Shown here piece after piece: positions 52,750 through 64,000 of a stretch of DNA of 64,000 bases. The notes beneath the pieces were generated by a model. The model did no database searches and was not told where the DNA came from. It saw nothing but the letters and a program-made list of their open reading frames with translations. Location: assembly GCA_030142905.1 (NCBI GenBank), contig JASJOG010000171.1, positions 248,001-312,000 of the forward strand, read 5' to 3'. A program made the position numbers and the translations under genes. The DNA is from Heliopora coerulea (lineage: Eukaryota; Cnidaria; Anthozoa; Scleralcyonacea; Helioporidae). Within the stretch, counting starts at the first letter, position 1. Each line of letters opens with the position of its first letter.

Positions 52750-55700
52750 CCACGTAATAAATATTATCATACTTCATAATATGTTAAACACTATTTATAT
52801 CCATGCACTTCATTGGCGGATCTACGACATTTCTAATAATCTAATAATTCTAAATTTATCAGAGGAAATACTTTGAACACATTGGAGGCATGTCACGAAC
52901 GCCTAAATATGTCCATCCTGTTTATAGGGCCTGCATGACTCTTCAGTCCATAGCTGATATCTCAATGTTACCTTACCTAACGCTTGACAAATTTTACTCT
53001 GGTTAACACTTGGTAATAGGAAGACGTCTTGGAGTGGAAAGGGTTAAAAATGTTTCTCCACGGCTTAGTTAGCACTTAACTCTCACATCAGGATGTTTAT
53101 TTTTAACGAGTAAACTCATCGACTGCTAGTCTTTTCAGCCCGGAAAAGAGTTGATTAGTTTCAGCTGAGCTGGATTTGAACACTTTTCTGTCAATAGATG
53201 TCCCCTTGACGAGTTAAAGGAGGTCAGCTCCTGGCTTTTGTGCTCATGATCGTGAAGACACTCGGTTCCCTCACCTGTTATAGAACACAAAATAAATAGA
53301 AATGCCCGTTTTCCTGGTAGTCGCCACCGTGATCATCTATAACAATCTAAACGCTGAATTGTATGTCCCTTGGCCTACCTCAACACCTTTAATGCCAGCT
53401 AATACTAATCGAACATGTGAAAGTATTGATTGCAAGATGCTGCGTTCACTTGTTACGACTAATTTAAATCTTAATGAACATTATAATGATAATAAATTGG
53501 TTGCCAGGTTCTATGATAGCCGAATGTTGATAGTTTATAGCCTCTTACTCAAGTATTTCTAGGATTAAACTGAATAGATTTCGGAGAAGATTTTTTCTAT
53601 GATTAATCTGAGTAGATTTAGGAGAAGCATAGTGGCTCAAAATTTAACGAGCTATTTTGAAAGATATTTCTATTTTGTGATAGTGGCAGCCAAATTGACA
53701 CTCTCAACTTGAAAAGCTACCCCAATCTGATGTCGGTGTCTCACCTGTAACATAATCTTGTATTCACCATCAGTTGAAACGTTCAACCCTTTGAAGTCTC
53801 GAAATGTTTCGTAAGCAGTTTCGAATTTGAATCTGGGTTTTTAAACTTTGTATGTTATTTCAATGATGAAGCCGATGGAGTAAGAAGTTTCATTTAAAAG
53901 GGCCGGCGAAGCAGTATATCAAGTAGGAGGTTTACTCGAAATCAAGGGTGGTCTTAGAATTTCCTTTTCTAAATGCTGTTGTTTCAAGACAAATGTTCTA
54001 AAATCATTTTTTTGGCAACTGAAAAAAATACATTAATAATAAACTAATTAAAGATTTAAAATACTATGGATCTTTCTTCCATGATTATCCGCATCTCTGT
54101 TTTATTTCTTCAAACAAACTTTATCTAACCCAATATTTTGCAATCAGTTCGAAATGTCCGGTGAATGTTAACTTTGAAACATTACAGGATTATAAAGCTG
54201 GCTCTTTTTTTTTTGCGTTGTTAGTATCTGTCAAAGAAAAACAGCGTTACACCGAAAACGGACAGCGATTTTATGTCAGGAAACATTACCAGAAATAAGG
54301 AAAGAACGCACGCCATTTAAGAGTAAATATGTATACATTTCAGGGGCGTGTGATGAATAAAATTGTTAGGCAAGCGCTCATGCTACGTGGGATGTAAAGT
54401 AAACGCACGTCTGAAGGGCTTTGGCGTAATGCCACAAGAAAAATATTTTGAAATTTTTAAATCCCAGAAGCACATTTTTGCCGATTTCAGTTGCAAATTT
54501 CGTACAAAGTTAATCTTCTAAAAAGATTGTTATTCAGACTAGTTTTTAGGGTGAATTAAAGAACATTTATTTTGGTGTGTCAGCAAAAAATTACCCATAA
54601 GAAGGAACGTAAGAGCTTGCAAAGAAGAATATATAGTTCGATTGCGATATTTAAAGATCCAAGCCATCTATAAGCCTAACACCAGCTTTTTGTTATAATG
54701 TAATACTATATTCTCATTTCTCAGTTTTTGCGATGTTCTCCACCGTAACAAAATCTAAAGCGTTTGAGTGCTATTAGCGAATTTTTTCAACCTCAGTCAT
54801 GGATAATGGGAACCGTTTCTACTTTACTTTTGTCGAGGAATCGTTATATGTGTCGCGTGTGTGCAAACATCTCCGTCACTGATTCAATTACTATGAATGG
54901 CCAACAGACTGTTACCTGAGGTCAATCCATAAAATTGGGTAACCATTACCTTTTAGTACTGTGTAAATATTACTGTCCACCCACGACTTACTCTGATGAG
55001 CCTTCCTGCAGCGTTTAAAAGGTGTCATAGAATACTCAAAAGATAAATTCGTAACACCATTTGTACAACTTGACTCTTGACCAATCAACTACCGAGTGGT
55101 GGTCCTTAAAAGCAACGCTTATCTAAAGTGTGTATTCCGGGAATTGGAAGCTCCTAAAGGTAATCAGCTCATGCGCAGCTTGAGCTCGGAAGAGAAGCGG
55201 CTCTTGCTTGGTTAATGATCTAGAAGTAAATTGAATTTTTGAGCAGATCGCAATATCATAACAACTAAACACAGCAGAGGAATGAAGATCAGCTGATTTT
55301 AGTCCACTTCAACCACTCACGGTTGAAACAACAGCAATCATCTCGCAAACACGAAAGGGTGAACACAGACCATAATGGCATTTAATCGACTTTAACGTTT
55401 TTTTAGAATATCAATCTAAAAAGCCCTCTTTTTTGAAAACATCATGGAACAAGTGGTGCTAGCCTGCGCTTATATCACTACACGCTACGGATACAATTTT
55501 TTCAAGATGGTACAAGAAGATTCGTAATAAGATGCCATTTTAGACATTGAGTGGCATAGACGGAAAATGCAATAATTAAGATTACTAAAACTAAAGTTAG
55601 CGAATTGCTGCAGTCCATGATAAATTCTTAAATGCGGAAGTTTGCATCTCAATATATCAAGTGAAAAACAATACATTCACACAGAGACGACCCCTACTGT

Positions 55701-56400
55701 TTTTTCATTTGATCTTTGTTTGTAGGAAAGGGTTAGAATAACTTTTGAGCCAGTAGACAACATTGTCCATGTCAATGCACAGCTCCAACTTTACTACGTA
55801 ATAGATGAAACAAGAAGGAGAATATTTTCCCCAATATCCAAACAATGGGAAGTGGCCTAAAAAAAAACAGGCGAAACCGACGAGTGTTTTTTGCCATACT
55901 TCGAGATGTTTTGATATTGGATCAATCAATCTTCATTCAGTTTGATAAGGAATTATGCCCATTACACTAGGGATTCCTTAGTATCTTCCCAGAAATTTAA
56001 CGGCGTTATTCTCCATAAGAATCCTAAAGACACCTTCTTTAGAATGGACAGTCACCTTGGATCCTGAGAACATGATAACCACCTCTAACTTATTGGCCAT
56101 AGTTGCACGTTAATTGACTGGCTATGAAGTTTATTATAATGTATTGAAGGTAAACTTGTAGGCAAAAAGTTAAGCCTAAAATGAAAGATATGGAAGCCTT
56201 TATGTTGTTGGCGACCATTTCCACTCTTTAAAACATTTGTCTTGTGATGAGTATGCAACGACTAGTTCAAATTTTGTTGTACTGATAGAGTGGTAGAAAT
56301 TGCGGAGAGGTATATTTTTTGGCCGTATCACTTCAGTTGTTTAACAAGATGGAGATTTACTGACATTTGAGAAAATGGTTTCGAAAAACGAATTGTTGGT
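52750..56400. other. no recognisable gene
   Basis: A frame at 53302-53562 (plus) begins with a hydrophobic stretch MPVFLVVATVIIYNN that could mimic a signal peptide, but it has no supporting splice site or conserved Cys pattern. Minus frames at 55485-55676 and 55705-55929 are unsupported. Parts of 53690-54330 match text near 18900-19450, so old repeat DNA is present. Confidence 0.4.
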
Positions 56401-56404
56401 GTTA

Positions 56405-56780
56405 CAGAGAAGATGTTAAAGGATTAATGTCTCATTAATCAAATCAAAATCACAATCAACAAAACATTATGGCATTCGCCAAATCAATACCACATTCAAT
56501 ACCACATTCAGCAAAACATAATTCCACATTCTGAACATGACATTGATTTTATAAATGTGATATTGGTTTGTTGAATTTGGTATTATTCTACATGCCGAAT
56601 TTTTGAAGGTGCTGAATGTAATACTAATTTGGTGAGTATTATATTGATTTGCTCAATGCGATATTTATTTTCTGAATGTGATATAATTTATGTTGGACAT
56701 TGTAAAAAACGTGTTGTTGAAATATCTAGGAACAGTAAAATTTCACCTGTTGAATTGACCTGTGATTACCAACTCGCCAA
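56405..56780. repeat. second locus of the orientation-switching minisatellite
   Basis: Shorter and more diverged than 40880-41640 but with the same plan: minus-oriented units, a turn at CACATTCTGAACATGACATT, plus-oriented units, and the shared tail TGTTGGACATTGTAAAAAA, CGTGTTGTTGAAATATC and AAAATTTCACCTG. The turn and tail are shared, so this is a dispersed element and not two independent expansions. Confidence 0.7.
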
Positions 56781-56789
56781 CTCGCCTTG

Positions 56790-57700
56790 TGAAAACGCCT
56801 CCGACAGGAAAGAACAAAACCATGTTTTATTAAGGTAGTGCAAAACAAAATTCTTCTTTCTAGTTTTATCTCTCTTTTTTTTTTTTTTTTTTGTTTTATC
56901 CAAATTTTATTTTGATGTGAAACAGCACAACAGTTTCCAAGGGTGCTTTAACTAATCACTCACACGAGGATTGCGAAACCCAAACTTATGATAGATTTTT
57001 TGTCGCTGTGAAACTAGTATTCGTCCTTTTCCAACAACCGGAAGCAAAATCATGTTTCGTACTGCTTAGAAAATGAAAACCGCTTAAAGGCCACGGGCAG
57101 CCACTAGACGAGACATAAGGAGCATGATATCTCACACTTCTCTTATAAAGCTTCTCGCCATATTCCACGTTGCTTATGGTGAGCTAGTGACCAAGTATTT
57201 GGTGAAACACCTAAAATTCAATAATACTTTCAAAATTAAGAAAATAAAATCTGGAATCCATAAATGTGGGAAACCAGGACGCAGTGCCTGATGGTCTAGC
57301 CCTTAACCCGCCGCTTCGATGAAGTGTTAAACTTTCCAGTTGAACACGCTGTTGGATGATGTTCTTTTTCTTATTTGCAGATTCAAATATCTGTTATTTT
57401 CATCAGTTTTCGGATTTAATTTTCCTTTTATAAATACCTTCACACAGGCTTCTTGGTTTATACCTCGTTTGAATGGTACTTTTATGATCGTGTGAACAAT
57501 CTAAGATGATAAATCGAAAGCACGTAGTGGTTTGACCAAATTAGAAACCATACCATATGAGCATCTTGATAAGATAAGTGAGTGTTGCTCAACTCTGTGT
57601 TATTTAATATTACGAATTTAATTTATATTTGGTATTTTATTTGTTAAACGATTCAACGTGAAACGGCGCCGCATGACATGAGTTATGATCTATACCAGCG
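56790..57700. other. no recognisable gene
   Basis: A poly-T run lies at about 56877-56893. The short minus frame at 56986-57168 has no support. Confidence 0.4.
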
Positions 57701-57712
57701 TAATATTTCCTT

Positions 57713-58186
57713 TTGGTTCAGCCATTACCACTATCACAACTACTTTGTCTTGAAGGCCTACCTAATATTTTGTACCTATGTACCATCTCATTTCTGTTTG
57801 TAGAAACAGACTTCCACGCGTTAACATCTTTCATATACTTAAATTTAAAAACCGAAATCTATTTAGCAATATTTCATTTGATATTTCAAACACAAACTGA
57901 ATGCGTAACAAAATGGCTTATTGAACTGACAAATGTAGTGAATGTGCTGACAGGTCTTGTTTTGATGAAAAGTTGGGATGGTCTATGGCTTTCCATATCA
58001 CTCCTCTTGCTAAGCAGTGTAACTTTGACTTCCATGTTCAAGACTGTCTTTCGTCTGCCCAATTCGAACTCACACGCTTTTCTCCCTGTCATGATTTCCA
58101 AACTCTTTTATTTTTATCGATATATATATAGGTTTGGAAATTTTAATGCGAATAAACTGTTTTATACGTCGCTCGATTCTTTATGA
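57713..58186 (+). CDS. unrecognised hydrophobic open frame
   Basis: 157 codons with several hydrophobic runs (IYLAIFHLIF, LWLSISLLLLSSVTLTS). The opposite strand is also open over 57886-58101, as happens when a repeat-derived sequence is read in both directions. No domain, no splice evidence, start codon uncertain. Recorded because of its length; probably not a gene. Confidence 0.15.
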   Translation: MVQPLPLSQLLCLEGLPNILYLCTISFLFVETDFHALTSFIYLNLKTEIYLAIFHLIFQTQTECVTKWLIELTNVVNVLTGLVLMKSWDGLWLSISLLLLSSVTLTSMFKTVFRLPNSNSHAFLPVMISKLFYFYRYIYRFGNFNANKLFYTSLDSL

Positions 58187-58199
58187 TGCAGTAGAATTT

Positions 58200-60315
58200 T
58201 GGAAAAAAAGAAGAAAAAGAAAATTCTGTCATAATGCACTCTAATGATGTGTTATTATAAGTAACATTCTCTAAATCGAACTATTTTATAGCGTAGTTTA
58301 AAAAAATTTCGAAAACGTTTCGAGAATAAATTTATGGATGAGGTATAAATGACTAGATCTCAGAGATGAAACGCTTTTTTATGTAATTGTTAAGCCAGGT
58401 GGTTGAATAAATTTGTTTTTAGAAGATTTTTTTCATGTAAGTGGATTTGCTTAGTTATAAGCTCCAATACTCTAGCTTTAAAGTTCTTAACCTATGCAAT
58501 CGTGTGATGTCAGGTCTCTGAACTACCAAACAAACCAGAATCCCGAATTATTTGCTTAAATACACAAGAAAATTAGACAATTAAATTACCAAATATTAGT
58601 GGGCTTGTCAAACCAATCACAGAGAACGTGCAAATGTTTTTAAAATCGAGGGTATGCTCATCATAAGCGAAATGTTTAGCTGAGAGTCATTTTAAAATTA
58701 GCAACCATTTACTTCCGAAATTTTGAAATCTGTAGAAATGGTTAAAACACAATGATATAGCGTAAGTCTCCAAGCCAGCCGAATTACTAAGCAAACGATA
58801 GCTATATATTGACTTGAATACATCAGGAAGTTGTGCTTTGGTGAATTCACCGAGTCAAGTATTAAAAGATTTATCCCACAACTACCCAACGTCTTTTTAC
58901 AAAGGAAAGTGTTTTGGCTGGGGCCTTTTACAGTGGCTCCTCCAGCCACACCACGACTTCTATAAATAATTATAAAATAATGTTACTCTTTCGGGATGTC
59001 TAATTGGTTTATACCCGTGTTTAGAAAAGAGTATTCGAACACGGAAAATTTCTCGCCAAAGTGTACTGAAGTTTGTTTTGCACGTTCAGTCTATTGTTTT
59101 ATTAAAGAAACACGTAACGATTTTCGTATGTTTAAATACTGTGATTCAAACACTCGATACGCTTCTTGACTTTCAACCGCTTTGCTGACAAGGGTTCGTT
59201 CTTCTTAAGTTAGTCTCTGTTTGGTAGTTTATCATTTTCAGGAAAATTGCTTACTTCATTATTGTATTTATTAAGTTAACTGCTTTTCATCCGTTGTCAT
59301 TATAAGTGTTTTGATAGTGTGAGCCAAATATTTGGGATGTTGCTTGACTTTCGAAAAGCCTTTATATATTTAATAGATTTTGAGAGTAGGTAATTGGACC
59401 AAAACTGGGGTTCACACTGTGATATAAGTATGTTTTGTACAAAATTGACGGGAATATGATGTAAACTACGCGTGCATTTGGCTAAAAGTTAATATGAGTA
59501 CATGTCGGCCAGGACGAAACAGTGTGCAGTGTTGAGACGGACTGTAAGTAATAAAATGGAAAAATAAAGAAAAATAGGAAAGTCGCGGGATAAAAAATAA
59601 AAGATACGTATTATGTATTATGCATAATTGAATTTTTGACACGACCATCGACGTACGTTTCGATTTTTTTTTTTTTTTGATCTCTTCAGGAGAGATTTGG
59701 GTTTGGCGGTCAATGTTTTATCGTCGGAAATACGAAATATAAGAAAAAAATTTAAGATGATGAACAGAAAAAGTGTGAGCTTACCGAAGTTGTTGTTTGG
59801 TTTGGGTAATGTCACCCGTCAGGCCATTTCTTAGGGTTGTTCGTTCGGAGAGGTATCTGAGGTTATGTTCGAGTTGAAAAAGGAGTCGTCTTGTTGTGGG
59901 TTGGAGCTTAAATGTACAGTGTGTGGCTGTCAACTAAGAGTAAATTAAGTCATCTGAACATTGAATGTATTGCATTTGTTGGTTTTGTAGAGAGTCGTAT
60001 TCGATGTGGTGCTGGGGAGAACATTGTCCTACATGGCTTGGTTAGAAAGGGAGGATTATGGTGACAGGTAATCTGTATTAGATAGAATGCACTCAGTCAC
60101 GCCTAACATGGAAATTTTTGGCACGCTGATAGCGAAGAAGTTGTGAACTTATATTTACATATTAGGAGTGAATAAAATACCTAAATTAAGGAAGGAAAAC
60201 AATGAATATCGTCGAGTACGATGGTCAGTTACTGATGGACGTTAGGAGAGGAAACTACTAACTTAAAGTTAAATACAAATATTTTAATTTTTGTGGAGGA
60301 ATTACTGTGGAAGCG
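58200..60315. other. no recognisable gene
   Basis: A+T-rich. Minus frames at 58698-58949, 59466-59648 and 59618-59815 show no domain. A run of T lies at about 59666-59680. Confidence 0.4.
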
Positions 60316-61097
60316 GTGTTATAAAAACTGGGGTTAACTATAGGGTTACAATCTCGGGAGTTAGGGTGTATTGAAGTGCTTGTTAACTTCTAGGCAATCA
60401 GTCTAGGATGTTAAGTTCGAGAAGCTAAAAAATACTCACCTAGTGGCTCGTGGTTTTTTACGCTTTTGTCAAGCCTCGCAACATCACAAGTATTTGGATC
60501 ACAGTATCAAAACACGAGAATCGATTTGGTGTTTTTTAATTACTAGTTTACTAGTTTAGGGCTCTGGCCAGAATGTTGCCTTTTCAAACATGACTGTAGG
60601 AGGAATGTTCTTGGCAAGATGAAGTAAGAAATTTACAACAGGGAAGCAAAATTAAAGTACCAGTACTTTATATCTGATAAACCAACACCGGATGTCATTT
60701 ACAGTCGACCAGCTAATTGGATCTCTAAACTCAAGACAAGATTACCGCTTTAAAGATTTTAAAATATTTCACTCTACGGATCAGGAATTTGTTTTTCAAA
60801 TTATTTAATGACTTTACATGCTAATTTAGTTATTTATCAGTTTTTCTTTAGATTGATTGATTGATTGATTGATTGATTCGTTTGTAAATATTTAATTACA
60901 GTATTTCCCAATAAACCATGCAAGTTTTGTTTTAATGGTTAGATGAAGAAGAATAAAAAAATCCGCGACATACCATTCAATAGATTAAGATATTCACAAT
61001 TTGGCGGAATCATATTTGCATGTATGTAATATCATTAACCCTTAACAAGGATGGCAATCTCTGTAGTGTGACTTTTTTTGTTACAAGACATCGTAGG

Positions 61098-61655
61098 CCT
61101 TGCCGGATTTAGACCTTGGAGGACGTAGGGCACTTCTTGTTAGGTGGGGCCCCCATACACGAAATACACGACACATCACCACATGTACACATGTAAGTCC
61201 GTTTATCGGAGGTAATTGGAACTGTCAAGTTATTCATACATAGAGGTATTAAATGTGTTATACATCTGAAGTAAAAACATCTATACATGTAAATACATGG
61301 CAGCAAAACTTGAAGTAGATTTATGTGTAAGACAAATCACAAAGAACATAACTATGCTGCTATGCCATTTTGAATTATTAAGTTAAACTGCTGAATCAAA
61401 TCGTTTCCAGACTCTTCTATGAAACGCACCGAATGGATTCAAAAGTGTCTACTCCCTGCAGATTCTTCAGCACCACCTCTGGCTACTGACCGATAAAGTC
61501 ACTCTTCTACTTGCGACATTGAAGGCCTTTCAGTAATGAAAGGTTTAATAAGAGAAACTAATTTTTTAATCACTATATTTTTGCATATACTGGGGCCCCT
61601 CTGACTGGGGCCCCAGGGCAATTGCACCTTTTGCCCCTTTTTAAATCCAGTACTG
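61098..61655. mobile_element. hAT-like MITE with 8-bp target duplication
   Basis: 558 bp absent from duplication copy A. Flanks ATCGTAGG (61090-61097) and ATCGTGGG (61656-61663) are an 8-bp direct repeat with one change. The right end, read inward, is CAGTACTGGATTTAAAAAGG, and the left is CCTTGCCGGATTTAGACC. GGGGCCCC words lie near both ends. 8-bp duplications and CAGTG-like ends are typical of hAT elements. The small minus frame inside is not a gene. Confidence 0.8.
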
Positions 61656-61815
61656 ATCGTGGGAGTGTCATGAGATTACTCTGACCACTTTATACCTAAC
61701 ATATTGTTATCTGTCCAGTAAATATGGGCTGCAATCGTTCCAGATTAAGCTACACTGATGAAAGTATAAATAATTCGCCATTTTAAGTAATTAAATCAAT
61801 GTATATTAGTATTTT

Positions 61816-62730
61816 CTATTGAAATCTGTTGATTTTAAAAGTTTCACAAAAAGCCTTTCGATACATCCTATCATTCCATATGTATATTATTGGGTTGACA
61901 ACAAAGTTCATGCATCCTATTGTTTCTAGAAAAGAATGAATTATTGTCAATGAGCAACCTCGTGTTAGAAAGGACCATTTTAAATCAAATGTATGATGAA
62001 TTAGTCTTAGGTTAGTAAAAAGAAAAAGTGGTAAAGATGTGACTGCCATCACACATGCTATCAACAGCACCAGTACACAAGCCTTACGCTTGATGACCTT
62101 TGCTTTTTCTTGATTGTTCAATATTTCTATTGATCTTCGTTTTTCTATTTGAAGTCTGTTGTAAATGTAGATGTTGACAGCTATTGTGAGGCAGATGATA
62201 AGGAGATGAAGAAGCACGAATGTTAAAAACAACCATGGAAACTTGAAATGTAACGTGAGAAGAAAGAGGAGAGGTGATATCCAAGTAGCTAATATGGCAA
62301 ACAAAATTCTTTTGAGAGGTAGTATCTCGGCCCATGTAAAAGGTTTTCTTATAACAACAGCCCTTTCAATTGCCATGAGAAGCACGGCTGAGTACGACAC
62401 CACACTTGCACTATTTGCCATGTAGATGAACACATTCCTCAAAATTGTAGAACTAATTTTGGCTTCCTCTGCGAGAGTAAGGTAAGATTGACTTAAACCA
62501 AATAACGCGTCCACTATAGCAAGATTTCCGACATGGTAAGTGATCCGTTTCTTTTTAACAAGATCCTTTTTTATGGAAAGAACGACTAAAAACATGGCAT
62601 TAAGAATAAAAGAGAAACTGCCTAGGATCATTCTAATTCGATTGTTTACACGGTACACTTCGTTGCGTTGACAGTGGTAGTTGCTGTATATCTCAAATTC
62701 GGAGGTATTTGCTGTTAAATCTTCATGCAT
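61816..62730 (-). CDS. class A (rhodopsin-like) orphan GPCR
   Basis: Single-exon receptor of 304 aa from ATG at 62730. The frame is open further upstream to about 62907, but with no ATG, and the copy 3 paralogue also starts here. The N-terminus has the sequon NTS (Asn8). Motifs: TM1 ILNAMFLVVL (Asn44), TM2 NLAIVD (Asp74), end of TM3 ERA in place of DRY (Glu122-Arg123), TM5-ICL3 NIYIYNRLQIEKRR, TM7 NPIIY (269-273), then the helix-8 text MYRKAFCETF. It lacks the usual TM3 Cys-ECL2 Cys bridge, the TM5 proline and the CWxP motif in TM6, features shared with parts of the MECA group (melanocortin/adenosine/cannabinoid-like). G-protein-coupled signalling at the plasma membrane; the ligand is unknown. 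Confidence 0.85.
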   Translation of the reverse strand: MHEDLTANTSEFEIYSNYHCQRNEVYRVNNRIRMILGSFSFILNAMFLVVLSIKKDLVKKKRITYHVGNLAIVDALFGLSQSYLTLAEEAKISSTILRNVFIYMANSASVVSYSAVLLMAIERAVVIRKPFTWAEILPLKRILFAILATWISPLLFLLTLHFKFPWLFLTFVLLHLLIICLTIAVNIYIYNRLQIEKRRSIEILNNQEKAKVIKRKACVLVLLIACVMAVTSLPLFLFTNLRLIHHTFDLKWSFLTRGCSLTIIHSFLETIGCMNFVVNPIIYIWNDRMYRKAFCETFKINRFQ

Positions 62731-63169
62731 TTCTTTTCTATAGTAAGAGAGAAAAAAGTTTGAATGGTGATTAAAAAGGTAGAGCAAAAAATTTCCCAGA
62801 GAAGTCACATGCAATGTCCACGTGACTCTGGCTTCGAACTCTATGGCTATTTTAAACAGAAACACAACAATACAAATGTAAATTAACCTTACGACGCCCA
62901 CATACAATACCTCACGTACACGTATCCGTAAACAAATATTAATTCATTAATTGGCCTATCAAACGATCCATCTACACGATACGAAGGTAGTAGATGTTTG
63001 TTCGGTGTACTGTTTACGATAACGTAGCTGGCTTCGTCAGGATGCATCGTTGCACCTAACCTATATATAACTGGGTTGCTAGAGAACCACAAAACATTTG
63101 TCCTCAAAACGATCATAGGGATCATAAATGAGCTACAAGGTGTATTGTTGCCAAATGTCACTCAATAGC

Positions 63170-63495
63170 AGGGACGAAAAACTGATTGTCGCAATATTGG
63201 ACAAATTGGGGGCAAAACAAACATACCCTCTCTTGTTTTTGTCCTATTTTAATTAAAAAAATTTAAAATAATTAAGGCAGTAATAGGAATAATAGCAAAT
63301 TAATAATCAAAGAAGTCATTTACTGTAATAAAGCTAACGTAAACAAATACGAAACAGTTCCTTGTACTTCAGTTGCTCAACATCGAGGTTTTGGAAGAGA
63401 GAAAAATGACTTTGGAGGAAAAAAAAATTGTCTCCATATTTACTCAATTTCACCCCAATTTTCGGCCCTCGTGACCTCTGTTTTATGATGTCTAC
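63170..63495 (+). repeat. R1 repeat, copy within duplication B
   Basis: Counterpart of 49045-49385. Both end in CTCTGTTTTATGATGTCTAC. The R1 insertion predates the duplication because both copies carry it. Confidence 0.6.
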
Positions 63496-64000
63496 AAAAA
63501 CGATGGCGTCAATCATGGATCGTTATGTTCATGATATTGACCACTGCTCGAAATTACTGTCTCGTGTTATTATCAACGACTACACAGTTTTCGTATAATA
63601 TTCTCCTATTGGGTTTGTCTTACCTAACGAAGCGTTCTTAAGATAACCCCTTGGCAATTAAAAACCAAACGAGTGTATGACGTTTCGGGAAATTTTAAGA
63701 GAAAGCAATAAGTTAAGAACTCATTTACTTTCGACAGATACTTTTAAGCGATATTTTTTAAAGCCCTATTACCATTATGTAACAATGACGAAAGAAGGAA
63801 AGAAAGGAAAACACTCTGTATGCATGTTGATGTTGAAAAAAATATTTACAAAAACGACTCAGAAATTGCCTGCAATTCTGTTAAAACACGGGTCTGTGGT
63901 TGTTGTCATTAGGAGAACGATACATACATGTAAATTTAAATGTTGATCGCATCTTTCTAGGGAAACTTTGCACACAAGAAAACATGTTTATAGCATTTTA

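Larger units (their letters stand above)
60318..64000. repeat. tandem duplication, copy B
   Basis: Collinear with copy A (43875-45886 + 48823-49880) and continuing past the window edge. It includes the intact GPCR, its 3' flank, an R1 copy (63170-63495) and a 3' open frame (63677-63946) whose counterpart in copy A is not conserved as a protein. The two copies start about 16.4 kb apart and are in the same orientation. Confidence 0.85.

Noticed and set aside
57886..58186. Genes on both strands at 57.9-58.2 kb
   Set aside because: Both strands are open with no domain, splice site or conserved motif; at most one could be real, and probably neither is.
62731..62907. Longer N-terminus for the GPCR
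   Set aside because: No ATG upstream of 62730; the frame there begins with TTG, and the paralogue also starts at the equivalent of 62730.

Overview
This window is non-coding-rich, A+T-rich animal nuclear DNA. Split genes with GT-AG introns, a tandem set of divergent class A GPCRs, Penelope-like retroelements with hammerhead ribozymes, tRNA-derived repeats, a THAP/YqaJ transposon and many MITEs point to a marine invertebrate. An anthozoan cnidarian such as a stony coral is most likely; this is inferred from the family mix, not from a marker gene.

Host genes are few. (1) Four class A GPCR copies lie on the minus strand at about 20.5-21.4, 29.4-30.2, 44.8-45.7 and 61.8-62.7 kb. Only the last is open (304 aa); the others carry frameshifts or stops. 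Copies 3 and 4 sit inside a larger tandem duplication (43875-49880 and 60318-64000). (2) A three-exon minus-strand gene at about 32.4-33.0 kb encodes a small secreted protein with eight cysteines. (3) Two phase-compatible exons at 11.3-11.7 kb may end an unrecognised minus-strand gene.

The rest is mostly mobile DNA. 0-19 kb: MITEs, fold-back repeats, an inverted pair of tRNA-like repeats, hammerhead-bearing Penelope relics, a long polypyrimidine tract and a hairpin flanked by TA repeats. 19-30 kb: GPCR relics, the GIY-YIG end of a Penelope-like element, a LINE fragment, and a 2980-bp DNA transposon of ISL2EU type carrying a SWIM-YqaJ gene and a convergent THAP/HTH transposase gene. 30-39.6 kb: Penelope-like pieces in both orientations, a solo LTR, a Tc1 element, a DUF4817-type mariner and a tyrosine recombinase fragment. 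40-57 kb: two loci of an inverting 20-bp minisatellite, a repeated family (R2) hit by two MITEs, and two nested Penelope-like elements inside the GPCR duplication. 58-64 kb: the second duplicate, with an hAT-like MITE and the intact GPCR.

The most interesting signals are the hammerhead-type motifs in Penelope terminal repeats (both arms of one inner element, one in its host element, others near 14.3 and 35.4 kb), the THAP + SWIM-YqaJ two-gene transposon, and the secreted 8-Cys protein. Almost every transposon ORF is broken, so this is largely a fossil bed. The paired copies allow several insertions to be dated relative to the duplication.
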